NCBI RefSeq assembly: GCF_964204645.1
Contig: NC_134028.1
Span: 2,604,001 to 2,668,000 of the forward strand
Source: Tubulanus polymorphus
Lineage: Eukaryota > Nemertea > Palaeonemertea > Tubulaniformes > Tubulanidae
Reading direction: 5' to 3'
DNA: 64,000 bases
Shown piece after piece: positions 1 to 11,599 of this stretch. The position numbers were made by a program, and so were the translations under genes. The notes under the pieces are model-generated. The model made no database searches. It was not told the DNA's origin and saw nothing but the letters and a program-made list of their open reading frames with translations. The stretch's first letter is position 1, and every line of letters begins with the position of its first letter.

Positions 1-49
1 CTCATGCGCCTCGTCAAAATCAATCCATCCCCAAGTGCACACATAGCCA
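1..49. other. Unresolved sequence at window edge, possible exon end
   Basis: On the plus strand a GTAAGT donor-like site begins at position 50, and the 49 bases before it are open in one frame. On the minus strand two frames are also open to the edge of the window. Neither reading matches a protein I recognise, so I cannot say whether this is coding or on which strand. Confidence 0.15.
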
Positions 50-699
50 GTAAGTCGTAATAACGATTAGAAAAATAAGGGAGTGTTCAATATTGACATC
101 TACTAATGTGTAGCATTATAGATTTCTGAGGACACAAATATATATAATTCATATGTGGCATAAGACGCAATAAGAGCTTGTGTTTTTAAAACATTGAGTC
201 CAGAAACTTTGGACAACGGTTATCAAATAGTAATGCCCTACGATTTAGTACCGACAACTCACATTTAGTGAATACGCATCAGGCATTTTATGAATAATTC
301 AAAATAGTGAAATCAATGATTCCGATAAGCGCTGATACTCGTAATTTTAGAATGAATTGGAAAGTGAACCGTCACATACACTTGAATCATTGAATATATG
401 TACATATTTGACATGTTTTCAAATCAGTAATTTACACATTGGTGGAAGCTGGGAAAACAGTATTTACTCATCTAAACACTAAACACATGTTATAAGTATC
501 ACAGGTGCCAAAATTTAGATCATAGTGACTCAATGAATCATACATATGACAGTACAGAAACAAAAACAAAATTTTTTTATAGCTGAAACACAATTAATTT
601 TTCGATCAAAAGAATTCAAAAACGATATACGTAAATACTATCCAAGCGATCATAAACATAAAGCAGAAAATAACGAGAATATGCCAGCTATTTACTTAC

Positions 700-860
700 C
701 GACATAATTGTTGTACTTCGGAATATTTGTCGAAAAATTCCTGGCTCGATGTATGGAGGCGGTTTTTTGATGCAGACTCGCGATTCTCGTGACTACTGCT
801 GCGCTGCTGAGCGGATCACAATCGGTAAAAGCAACGATTATGCAGCATCACTAGTCGTCA
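700..860 (-). other. Probable first exon of an unidentified leftward gene
   Basis: Read on the minus strand, a relatively CpG-containing stretch leads to ATGTCG followed directly by a consensus donor GTAAGT (699 down to 694). This has the form of a 5' UTR ending in a start codon plus one more codon, with the rest of the gene to the left of position 1. No second exon can be confirmed before the window edge, so the product is unknown. The upstream limit of the exon is a guess. Confidence 0.4.
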
Positions 861-1719
861 ACCAATTTCTGCTTCGTAGTCGTCGCGGCGACCAATCAAC
901 TACGAGCGAACGCTATCAATGAACAGATTGAAGAAAAGTCGTTACATCTTTAAAACATACAAGAAATACATAATAGCAACGATTCATCTTATTTACGCAC
1001 CGGGAAAATCAGTTTTCTCAAATCTCACTTTTTCGTCCTTCGTGCAGAGCTTGTTACTGATATAGTGATAACATCGGCTAAAACAAGTGAATCTATTTCC
1101 TTGTAAGCAATTCACCGACAGGAATCAATCAATAATTGATTGATCGGAAATATTCGCGAGATGATATTTTCGAGATGCTTTCTACATGTCAAAACGCTTC
1201 ATTTATGTCAAACAGCATTCAATTGAGTTGTGCAGCTTTATTGATTAACCGCGTTAATAAAATCTATCGTTTCGAAGGAATCAAAACGTTTTAGGTTATT
1301 GATAGCAGAAATATTTTTCATATACTCATGAATTCTGATAAGGCCGCACTGTTAATAGGATAATACGATGTATTGAGTGGACATAAATTGAGGGTTCACA
1401 CATAGGAGGCATACAGCGGGTACTACACATATCAAATGTGACAAAATCTTTAAGCAATAATAGAATTCAACTTACCAATCATTTCTTTGATAATCCTATT
1501 CCTTACCATTGCAATAGAACAAGGTTTTAACGATATGTCCGGTTGTATATCACTGTGTTAGTTTGATACACAATTTATCTTTTAGCTTAGAGTAATCTTC
1601 ATCTCTTCATCCGATCGGGTGACAAAAAACTCCAATGTAGCAGTCGTGGTGGCTTACTAAATTTCTTAATAACTATCTACAAACGACACCATTTTCATAG
1701 ATGCAATCGCAAGCAACAT
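861..1719. other. Intergenic, no gene seen
   Basis: AT-rich sequence between the presumed 5' exon of the leftward gene and the poly(A) signal of MALT1. It presumably holds the promoter of the leftward gene. No open reading frame, RNA gene or repeat structure could be supported. Confidence 0.4.
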
Positions 1720-1725
1720 TTTATT
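1720..1725 (-). terminator. Poly(A) signal of MALT1
   Basis: TTTATT on the plus strand is AATAAA on the minus strand, about 84 bases past the MALT1 stop codon. Confidence 0.6.
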
Positions 1726-1808
1726 CATCTGAGTGATTGCTACATAAGATAAATGAACGAATGAAATATATTCTAAGAATATATGAAATATTTGATATAT
1801 GAATTCAA

Positions 1809-4346
1809 TTAATGTCTCGATTCATATGAAGTTTTTGAATGTGCAAATCCGACAGTGTCTGTAACAGGGAGACCAGAATAATCACTAGAAGGTGGTTCCA
1901 TACTTTCTTCGGGTTCCCCTTTTCGCCCGGAAATAGCAATGTCTTGCGACAAGTTCCAAGGCATTATCATAATATCGTAAAATTCGATCGCCGGCTCGGG
2001 TCCAGTTTTGATGAACATCGTATTTCCGCGATCCTCGTATTTTATGACTAGTTTCAAGCTGAGGCTACCGTCAATTTTTTCAATTTCGGTTAAGAAAGTC
2101 AACGTTTTGTTGCAGTTTTCAGGATGATAGTAAGAGTTCTCGATGCCGGGCATGCCTTCGACTTTATTTTCAACCTTCGACCACCAGGAACTTGTGGCTA
2201 CTAAACATGTTTCGGTTTGTACCACGCAGACGATCGCGCTCTTCTCAACATCATTCACATAAAACTCGACAATTTCAGCCATAACGCAAAGCACATTATC
2301 GCAAATAACGTCCCACGAAAATTTCACTTGACCCCTTATCCTTTCATGTCCATATTCAATGCTGAGAAGCAAGGATTCCGGTCGATTGGTAATTTTTTGG
2401 TATAACTCATAACTGATACCGGTTCCATTTTCGATCGGATCGTGAAGGGACCGCAGTTCGTTGAGATTTGACAGCAGATTCGGATACATTTCCTGGTAGA
2501 AGTTTTCCTTATGTTTTGGCATCTTACAAATGACTTCATTACACAAATTAATCAGCGGTTTATCGTGAGTAAGTTCCAATTCGAGAAGGCTAACGAAAAA
2601 TGACGTAGTAGGTATTTCATAAGCGATTTTACACGTCGCGTACAAGATGATCTGATTGCCGTGAACTGGAACGATGAATTTTTCCATTTCGCTCCGGTCT
2701 TGATTCGGATTCTCGTCGCGACAGAAATCGGCGAATACCGCGATCAAAGCTGGTACTCGTTCTTGCCAAACTCGCAAAACGTATTCGATGCAAAGACAAT
2801 CGGAAACCTTATAGTTAATCGGGCAATCGACCGGTAGGAAATATTGCTGGCCATCTCGCTTGAAACCGTGCCCGGCAAAATAAGCGACTACGTACACGTT
2901 TTTATCGATCAACTCTTTTACTTTATCAACTAATCTCAAACAAGCTTTCAAGTCCAGATCGTGCAGGACGATCGTCTTGAAATTCATCTCTTCGAATTTC
3001 TTTTTCAACGTGCATAAATCGAATTTTGGAGCGGAGAGGGGCTGCATGCAATGATACGTACTGCATCCAACAGCGACAAATATCTTATCAGAAGCGACGT
3101 ATGGCTTCGTTCTTTTTGAAAAAACGCGTAATTCAGCGCTAGGACTCAGAGTTTGCTGTCCATTCCTGTCCGTCACCGTGCAACAGTACTTGCCACCCCA
3201 CGACTTATTAAGGATATTGACGTGAAGTTCGCTATCTCGAGATGATTCGATATATTTCCCGTCCTTAAACCAGTTATACGTCAGAGGCTTCAGACCTTGC
3301 GCGACGACATTAAACACAGCGACCTCGCCGATATGAACAGACGACTCTACGACTGGCCCGTGCAAAATATGCGGTTTATCGAGATTCAAATTCGCATCGG
3401 ATTTGATGCCTAATTCGGCTTGTTTACTTTTTATCGTTCCGAAATTATTCGACGCGATGCAAAAATAGAAACCTTCGTCTTCCGGTTCGACGCACGATAT
3501 CTCGAAATTCGGCGTGTTCACGTTGTTCAGTTCTTTGCCGTTTTTGAACCACGCGAATTTATCGGCATTTTTAACGACAAATTGTAGAATGACTTGTTCT
3601 CCGATTTTTACATTAATCGATTGAGGGTGCGCGATAACGGTCGGCAATGGATTGTTCGCATCGACGCCGTGAGAACCGGACAAAACAACGGCTGATTCAG
3701 TTTCATACGCGATGGCGCTAGAAGCTACAAACGGCAAAACATTTTCAGGCTGCGGTAGGATTTTAACGAAACAATCGTTTGTCCAAACAACAGCGAGTGT
3801 GTCATCGTTCAAATTGTATACACGACAAATATACAATCCGGTTTTGTCAACGGTGGGATTATTTATGATCAAATTCGGATTCTTGAAGTTCAACTGTTTG
3901 TAAACTTTCGTAACTACGTTTTGAAAGAACCAATCGTAACGAACGCGCGGAAAACCACTCGCGAACGTTTCGATTTTCACAACGCTACCGGCTTTCGCGA
4001 CGATATACGGCAGAGGTTGAAGTCGAATCACCGGCGCCTCGTACGATTTGAAATGAGCCAATAAAGTTTCGTGTTCAATCAGTTCCAAGTATTTGACGAG
4101 GTGTCGCAAAGACCATCCACGCTCATTCCCGAGCACGTGAAATATAAGCTTTTCGGACGGTGAAGGCGCGGATTTAACGATGTGAATTTCATGGTGGTCC
4201 AGCGTACCAGTCGGCAGAAGACATAACAGTTTATCCCATCCCTCGCTGACATCTAGTTCCTGACATATGATTAAGCGGTATGATGCATTTAAATTGCACA
4301 AATACTGCCCCAATTCGGGTTTCTTCTTTAAAGTGGATAATGCCAT
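1809..4346 (-). CDS. MALT1: MALT1-type paracaspase
   Basis: Cysteine protease (arginine-directed in known MALT1) and scaffold of NF-kappaB signalling. One uninterrupted exon encodes 845 residues from Met at 4346 (human about 824). The order is a death-domain-like region (about 1-100), three immunoglobulin-like domains (about 105-200, 235-315 and 325-410), a paracaspase domain (about 420-650) and a C-terminal beta-sandwich region. The catalytic dyad is present: His493 in the AGHG motif and Cys542 in DFC, with the preceding Asp540 matching human Asp462. The start was chosen because a splice acceptor (TTGTTACAG) ends at 4364, so the more upstream in-frame Met at 4409 would be intronic; a 5' noncoding exon is therefore likely but was not located. 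Each Ig domain keeps its F-strand Cys but lacks the partner Cys. A P-E-E-S-M-E motif near residue 812 fits a TRAF6-binding site. The gene is divergent from NCOA4. Confidence 0.93.
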   Translation of the reverse strand: MALSTLKKKPELGQYLCNLNASYRLIICQELDVSEGWDKLLCLLPTGTLDHHEIHIVKSAPSPSEKLIFHVLGNERGWSLRHLVKYLELIEHETLLAHFKSYEAPVIRLQPLPYIVAKAGSVVKIETFASGFPRVRYDWFFQNVVTKVYKQLNFKNPNLIINNPTVDKTGLYICRVYNLNDDTLAVVWTNDCFVKILPQPENVLPFVASSAIAYETESAVVLSGSHGVDANNPLPTVIAHPQSINVKIGEQVILQFVVKNADKFAWFKNGKELNNVNTPNFEISCVEPEDEGFYFCIASNNFGTIKSKQAELGIKSDANLNLDKPHILHGPVVESSVHIGEVAVFNVVAQGLKPLTYNWFKDGKYIESSRDSELHVNILNKSWGGKYCCTVTDRNGQQTLSPSAELRVFSKRTKPYVASDKIFVAVGCSTYHCMQPLSAPKFDLCTLKKKFEEMNFKTIVLHDLDLKACLRLVDKVKELIDKNVYVVAYFAGHGFKRDGQQYFLPVDCPINYKVSDCLCIEYVLRVWQERVPALIAVFADFCRDENPNQDRSEMEKFIVPVHGNQIILYATCKIAYEIPTTSFFVSLLELELTHDKPLINLCNEVICKMPKHKENFYQEMYPNLLSNLNELRSLHDPIENGTGISYELYQKITNRPESLLLSIEYGHERIRGQVKFSWDVICDNVLCVMAEIVEFYVNDVEKSAIVCVVQTETCLVATSSWWSKVENKVEGMPGIENSYYHPENCNKTLTFLTEIEKIDGSLSLKLVIKYEDRGNTMFIKTGPEPAIEFYDIMIMPWNLSQDIAISGRKGEPEESMEPPSSDYSGLPVTDTVGFAHSKTSYESRH

Positions 4347-4363
4347 GATAATGGGATTTATTC

Positions 4364-5423
4364 CTGTAACAAAACAACAATTTTTTATGTCTTCACTTCC
4401 AATATTCAAATCATTTATCAGAAAAATTACCTGATTTACTTAAGCATTTTGATTTATGGTAAAATATAGAAAATATAAAATAATTTGATTCTTCATTGGC
4501 ACATTTTTGTTAAAATTTTTATAGTAGACTTTTATAATTGCCTACTTTTTTAGTTTAGTTAGTAACTTATTTAATACCTACCAACTAAAATAATGAATCC
4601 CTCTTTCTTGGTATGACAGTCGTGAAATAAAAAGAACGGAGCTATGATAGGTGGATTGACTTCGGTGTAATACGTCGACAGAGGGTAACTGAGTAACAAA
4701 CAGAACATATCCCATATGGGCGCTGGACCAGGAACCAGGAAGTGTTTTTTTTAGGTTTCGCGGGGAAAACCCGCATTCGGGAATACCAGGTTTCTCGTTT
4801 ATGTTCGAATCCCGCATTTAATCTAATGCGTCAATTCAATCTTCACTTTATTACCATACATAAAGGTTTTGCTGTCTCATTTCTAAACCTTAGATACTTT
4901 TGCTGATATATCAATTGTGCTGATATTTTTCAACTTCATGTTAGTCCCAGTTGAGAATATTTGCGTGATTTACAGGGCGGCCAGCTACTACAATGACTGA
5001 GAACTAACCCGAGGCTAATTTCCACTAATAGAGGTCGCTACATTTTACTTGGTGGATCTGGACAAAATGATAAGAACCTGCTGATAAAACCCTCGGAAAT
5101 CGCAAAATCTAGACTCCGATTGTAACATATCGTCAGGTAAGTACATGTGTAATCTTTAGAATACCGTATTTCATACAAGTAAAGACAACGCCGACACATA
5201 GCTGACAATAGATAAGCTTACGTACATAATAAAGTTATTAATATTCTTGTTGGCGTCGCCATATTCTGACGATAATAAGTCACGTAGGTCACGAATATTA
5301 ATAGCTTAAAGGGAGAAAAGGGGCTTCTGTGATTTTTCGATTGTGAGTTTGAGTTAGAATGAATATGACATGTCATGCATGTATTTATTTCTCTACACTA
5401 AAAAATTCTTTGACTTTTCCCAG
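4364..5423. promoter_or_regulatory. Shared upstream region of MALT1 and NCOA4, with NCOA4 5' UTR exon
   Basis: Divergent intergenic region. On the plus strand a noncoding exon ends at 5136 with TCAG followed by the consensus donor GTAAGT. The matching acceptor (TTTTCCCAG) ends at 5423, just before the NCOA4 start codon exon. The MALT1 5' UTR exon should also lie here; a weak minus-strand donor (CAG then GTAA) at about 4431 is a candidate. I see no TATA box worth naming. Confidence 0.5.
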
Positions 5424-5460
5424 AATAAAAACCGATTAAACCACGGTCACGGACGAAACG

Positions 5461-8400
5461 ATGATATCACAGCAGTGTGAAACTGGATGTGGTCCGGAAT
5501 ACTTCAACGAAGTTCGTCAACAAATTGGACTCGTTGAAGAAACCATCGCCGAAATCAATCTAGCTAAACAACAACTTCAAGATAACGCGCAAGAGGTTTG
5601 TTTTCAGGAGGGGGGTCCTAAATCGGAGGCTTACTACAGTTTGTGTCTTTGGTCTTGTAGAATCACTCTCGTATATATCTTAATACTAAATCAATGTGTT
5701 TAGGTGAAGTCACAGATTCACACAACGATAAGTCGTCAACTGGAGATCCTTCGCAGCCGAGAAGTTTGGCTGTTAAACCAGGTCGAAATCGTAAAAGAAG
5801 CCAAAGATGATATTCTACGCAAACAACAAGCTAGCTTAGATCAGGCTCTCGGCGGATTGAAGAATCTTGAGTATTCCGGTAGCACAAGTTCTATTGATAG
5901 CATCGAACTGAAGCTTAAAGAAAGCCTTGAAAGGTAGCCTACCACAACTAGACCTGTCGTATATTCTCACTCTTTAAGTAGAAGACGTCGTCAGGTGTGA
6001 TATCTGATAACGGTCTTCAGAGAAAATCAAAAATGTTTAATTCTTAGAAGATTTGAAACTTTTTGATATTTTCAATTTGTATTTATAGTTCTACCGTTAA
6101 TGGGTTTCAATCTCTTATTGATTATATGACATTGAAGGGCATTCTTCAATAGAAATAAGTAATATCTTTTTCTTGTAGACTGAAAGATCTTCACGTGCAA
6201 CCGGAATCACCGCATATAACGTTCAAAGCTGACAAGCTCGCGTTTCGTAAGGCCATACATAAATTTGGTAAAATCGACGCTCAGGGCGTCAATCCGGAGG
6301 TTGTATTCGCCGATCCGAAAGTCCCGTCGACGTGTTTGCCGCACTATTTCGAGGATTACGGCGACGTTGAACATCACATGCTGTACAAAACAGTTGAGGA
6401 TATTAACCGTGATCAACACCAAGATAACTGTGTATGTTTTTACTTTCAATAATTCAGTGAAAATCATTAATTTAAGTTCATCTTAATGAATAATTGAATT
6501 AAAACCAAAGAAGCTCAGTCATTGGTATTTTGTGTAGAGGTATCAGTTGCTCAAAAGTCAGAGTTAACCAGTGTATAGTTGACAAAGTTACTATTTAAAC
6601 AAACTATTGTTTCCTTAGATTTATCCCATTTCACTTTAATCAATTTTTGAGTAACTGGCTCTGCGTCACGTCATGTTGAGAACTCATTGGTTAGAATACT
6701 ATTATCTCTGACCTATCTACCCATTGGGATCTAAGAAAACTTGCTACGGTAGTTAGTTCTAGATCAATACAGGCAATCCTTTTCATTTCAGATTCACGTC
6801 AAACTTCCAAAGTTGAACAAAGATGGCTGGCTATTGCATAAACGTTCATCACCATCGAGTGTTGCTTCCGCTAAGATGAGCCTTCTGTTTCCGAGCGCTG
6901 TTAGTGGGAACGCCCAGGGCTGGTTACAGAAAAGTAAGTCGGCTCCGAGTACTCCGGATGAGTTGCCGTGTGTCGGTGCCGATGCCAGTATACAGCAGTG
7001 GTTGAAACGACTTAAAGACGGTCCAGAAATGGAGGACGAAGAAGGATTTGAAATGTTGAATCATAGCCATAGAGATACACCGGGTAAGTTTCTGGGTCCG
7101 TATGACTGGTTCCTTCTAAAACTTCTAAACAGAACATTATTTTAAAGGTGCCTGAAACTCCTTAATTTGAGCGAAATTCCCAAAACATTAACTTTAAGAA
7201 ATAGGCAATTAGAAATGTTTGTAGTTGTACAGAAAACAGTTGCACATGTTACAAAATTAGAAACAGAGTTTTTAAGTGTAAAGGATGATAATTGCTTACA
7301 AAACCACCGAATTGGCAGTTAACCTAAATAAAGAGTATCGATTTAGGAGGAGTCAACTGTTATCGGGATATGAAAGTGATACGGACGCTTCCTCGAGATT
7401 TTCCTTGAGATTTTCTCTTATTAAACTCCTTATATTCAGGATTAACTGATCTGTATGGACCCTGAGTGTGGATTGAAGCGGATCAATGCTCCTGAATTTA
7501 CACTTGAAATTTTTGCTCATGCGAAAACATTTTCTTTTCATTCACAGCCTCAGAGTTGTCGGAATCGATCGAAGTTGTTTCTCACTCGGATATGGACACG
7601 ACTTGCTACGATCTAAACGTTAATCCTGTCAATAGCTATTTCGTGAAAGTTCTTGCCTCGCCGTCCAAGGATTGGTTGATGTCGTCGAAGACCTCCCCCA
7701 ACGACGTAGATATGGACTGTACTCAGCTTAACAATGCATCGGTGAAGACAGCTGAAAATACGGGCAATACGTGGCTACTCGCCAAAAAACCTGATAAGGT
7801 ACAAATTAATCTCAATTCGAGTTATACCAGGAGTGAATCGAGACAGGAGCACAAGGAGCACGTGCTCCCATTGCAGTTTTCGAGTAGCACTTTGAAAATA
7901 CAATGACAATATTATTTTATTAAATATAAATTAAATATATATTATTTAATAGCCGCAAAAAGATTTTACTTATAATTCGATTTTTCATTTCAGAATTTTG
8001 AAAACAGGTTGGATTTCTGTATGAATTCGTGCGGAATGGCTACTGCATCGTTTGAAATCGAGAGTCTCGATGGTCTGAAATGCGTCGATAATCCGGTGAA
8101 AACTTACTACCGGCAAATACCGAAAGAAGTGAACGCGTGGCTCTGTCAGAAGAAAGACGAATGCGACGTCGAAGATATCGAGTGTAACGAAGAAATATCG
8201 CGGGTTTGTCGCGCGAATGAGTTATGCTGCTCGTTCACAGAATGTTGCTGCGAGCCGCACTGCGGTAAAAATGTAACGACCGACATTGAAATGGAAGCGG
8301 ATTCGGAAACGACGGAAGCAGATTTGGAAGAAGACAAACCGATCAACAACGTCGATCAATGGCTGTTCAACGGTGGTCAAAACACAACGACGAGCACCGA

Positions 8401-8914
8401 CAAACCATCTGTGATAGATTTCTTAATGGCGTTCGAAAGTATACGAAATTCCTCCAACTCCAACTGGTTGCTGAACAAGTCAAACGTAAGCGATGAAAAC
8501 TGCGCGCGAGATCCCAACTCGCAAATCCGTAACGTTTTAAATTGTGATACGAGTAAATGGTTGAAGTCTTCGTCCGATGATATCTGTGAGAAAAATCTAT
8601 CGTCGGGTAAAATTGTCGATGAGATTATCGATGACGACGCCAATATGAGCCAATGGCTGTCGGAGAAATGTTCGTTAGATAGCGGCAAACGTGAAGCAAA
8701 TATATGTTTGTGGCTATCGAAAAAATCGCGTTCTCTCGACGACGACAACGAACCTGAAATAAACATGTTCAGTCATGTTTTTCAGGCTCGTTGTTCGAGC
8801 GAAAAGTGGCTGTTGAATTCGCTTTCGAGAGCCGCCCCCGAGTCGTCGGAGGTGAAGTTAAAAAACGATGGCACTAAAATGAATTTTGGTCAGTGGCTTC
8901 TCGAGTCGGCTTAA
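5461..8914 (+). CDS. NCOA4: Nuclear receptor coactivator 4 (ferritinophagy receptor)
   Basis: Cargo receptor that delivers ferritin to autophagosomes for iron release. Exons 5461-5595, 5704-5933, 6179-6431, 6792-7083, 7548-7798 and 7994-8914 join in phase to give 693 residues (human 614). The N-terminal coiled coil carries the block SRQLEILRSREVWL, close to human SRHLECLRSREVWL. The rest is low complexity with about thirteen tryptophan-leucine motifs (for example GWLLHKR, QWLKRLK, NTWLLAKK, KWLKSSS and a C-terminal QWLLESA), as in human NCOA4. A cysteine cluster at 8207-8263 (Cys459 to Cys477), beginning VCRANE, matches the human cysteine motif in the region reported to bind iron or an Fe-S cluster and ferritin. 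The long last exon and the repeated W-L motifs make the identification secure. The gene is divergent from MALT1 and convergent with the cyclase gene. Confidence 0.95.
7146..7230 (+). repeat. Intronic repeat family C, copy in NCOA4 intron 4
   Basis: GAAACTCCTTAATTTGAGCG and GGCAATTAGAAATGTTTGTA match the right half of the copy at 40660-40790 in order and strand. Confidence 0.45.
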
Positions 8915-9449
8915 TAATCGATTAACTAGAAAGAAAATATTAGAACTTTTTAGATTCAAGTTCAGATATTTACTTAGAAAACCACTTTGGCATCCTACAT
9001 AACGAATCTAACATGACTGCTACCAAAACATCTACTCACAATAATTGCATGATGAATATTATTATTATACCTGGCTTCATAATTTGGTAATGTTTTGGTT
9101 ACCGATTCAGGTTCTGTATATTTTTGTCCTCACAATTCTCCATGTCACATAATATTTTGGTGAAGGTTTCCTTGATTAGAACAACTAAAAAAACTTTCCA
9201 GCACTGACACCGCGTTTTGAACTTAGTATTCTGTCTATTTCGACTCATTTCTATAACTGTACTGGTCGGATTAACATGTACATTAATACGTCATCATTCA
9301 AACTAAATTTTCAATTACCAGTACCAGTATTTTAGTTGACACTTGATGTTTGTAAATTTCTAATAACTTGTACAGCTATACTCGTGTATATGTAGTGATT
9401 TTAACTATTCTCTGATGCACTTGACCGAGGTTTATTTTTGGTTATAATT

Positions 9450-9455
9450 AATAAA
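9450..9455 (+). terminator. Poly(A) signal of NCOA4
   Basis: AATAAA about 535 bases past the NCOA4 stop codon, the first canonical signal in a plausible 3' UTR. Confidence 0.55.
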
Positions 9456-9469
9456 GACCGGCTAGAATT

Positions 9470-11599
9470 CTGTGAACCCAATTCCATAGTCGGAGGTTAA
9501 TGGACTAAACTATTGTGCAATTCCAGAACTTATTATTAACCCACAACTGTTGAAGAGGTGTCTTGAATTATATTATTTTCGGGTCATTCGATTAAAGTCC
9601 ATTATGTACAAATTTAAAAGTAGAATGATTTTTTCAATTTTAAGTTTAAAACGTATGGACACAACGTTTTGAACTCAAAAAATAATCTTCACCCTTTTAA
9701 TTCTGTTTGATCGGTACATAGTGGGCTTAAATCATGCACTGGTAATGTTTCTTCACGTCTGAGTGTGGCTTGTCTACTATTAGTTTCAGGTGTTTTATTG
9801 TGTATTATTGTTGTCTTATCAATTGATGTCTGATTGTTTCTTGAAATGAACTGATTAGAATTTGACCGGTAAATGCCGAGTCGAATAACGTATAGTTTGT
9901 GGCTTACTTAGTTCTTGGTATACAAAAGATATTTTCTTTTCATGATATAATTGATATTATCCATTTTAAAAAGAGATAACTTATTCTCCACGGATAGTTA
10001 GTTAGTCTCTAGTCGAGTGCTTCATGGGAAAAAACGTATTGCTTATAAAAAAACGCAGTGACAACTTTGTATGATTCTGTTTAAGATATTGTTGATGATT
10101 TAAAATAAATATACCGATCATGAAATTGTTCGAAGACTTGGTGGCGTCGTTTTCTCCATTTTCGAGGACTCGTTTCAAGTTTGTTCGGTATTTCTCCACA
10201 GGTGAATTTGTAAAATTGTGAATTCGCAATTTTCCTAGTCAGAGAGGATGAAATAGTTAAACTGCCAACTGGACTCGTAATTACTCTGGACATTCATTGA
10301 GCCTAAATACTGAAAATTACTCTTATTTCGTCGGAGCTGTAGATATTCGAACCCTTCAGTCGTTATATAACTTCCTGTTTACTGATTACAATTCCCTTCA
10401 TGACTAGAGAGTAATTAGTAAATTAACAGCGTGAAGTCTACGAAAGATCGTATCGTATTTCGTTGCATAATTTCCTTTTTCATCGTAACCATTGATTATA
10501 GATACTGACTGACCTCTCGGGGTTCTGATAAAGGACGGATAAACCATCGGGGCAGATCCGACCGCTATGCCCATCTACCCCGTGGTCATTTCCCCAAAAT
10601 AATTAGGCATCCAACCAAATTTACCCCAATCAGTTGCATGCCGGTTCAGGCTGGTTTGAAGACTGTTTGATTGAACCGGAACCGAAATGTCCTCGATTTA
10701 AAAAAAAACCGTTTCGCTCCCGGCAGGTGTGGTCGATTTGTAAGGGACACAAAATCAAACGAAATCTACCAAGGAAATGAATAACAGGGCCAGGGACAAT
10801 TCTAAAAACACTCTACGCTAGTGAATATAACGCATTCGAACACACTGGCGTTTTCATTTATTCCAAAAACTTCTCAAATTGAAAAAAAAAAGAATCTCAA
10901 ATTCACATGATAAAAATTGTCCCAGAAAATATTTTACGGTTGGCGGAACAGCTTAGACTCACATCGTCTGAGTACTATGGTCAAGTCAAAACAGGTACTT
11001 CCATATCTATAATGCCACGTCAACTAAATTGAAATTGGAAGTAATATATATTATGACCATTTGTGCCTTCAGTTGGCAAAGACAAAATTTATGGAACCTA
11101 CGTAACTACGTATTGATACGTTGTATGCTCGCCATTTTAGATCATCGAATAATCATTGTATATACTGAAGAAAAGCAGTCGTTAACGTGTCCTGAATATC
11201 ACACCCCGCACACTGGGTGAGTTTGACGCAGCGCCGACAGAATCGGGCCCATTTTCAACGCACTCCTCAACCACCCGCCACCACCGATCGAATGAAGCGA
11301 GAAAACCTGCCGCTGTTCCTTGATAGATTCCTCAATTATTCAATACGCATGATTTGATTTGATTTGATATGTGTTTATTTATTTCAACACGCCTAAAGAT
11401 ACGGTTTGATAAACATAATGTATACATATTTGAACATAAGTGGTAATTGATTTATACGTTGGTGTTGGCAAACTATGAATAACTTGTGCTAGTTACATTA
11501 TCCTCAACACTGAGATCTGATATAAAGGCTAAGACAATTTTTTACATCGATTCGTATAATTGTTCAGATAAATTCTTAGATATATATAGTTGGGATATT
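9470..11599. other. Intergenic between convergent NCOA4 and guanylate cyclase genes
   Basis: AT-rich sequence with only short frames that have no recognisable similarity. It contains the 3' ends of the two flanking genes. A slightly more GC-rich patch (about 10500-10760) has no coding signal that I can support. Confidence 0.4.

Noticed and set aside
4347-4409. In-frame N-terminal extension of MALT1 to a Met at 4409
   Set aside because: It crosses a good splice acceptor ending at 4364, and the added residues do not resemble the family N-terminus.
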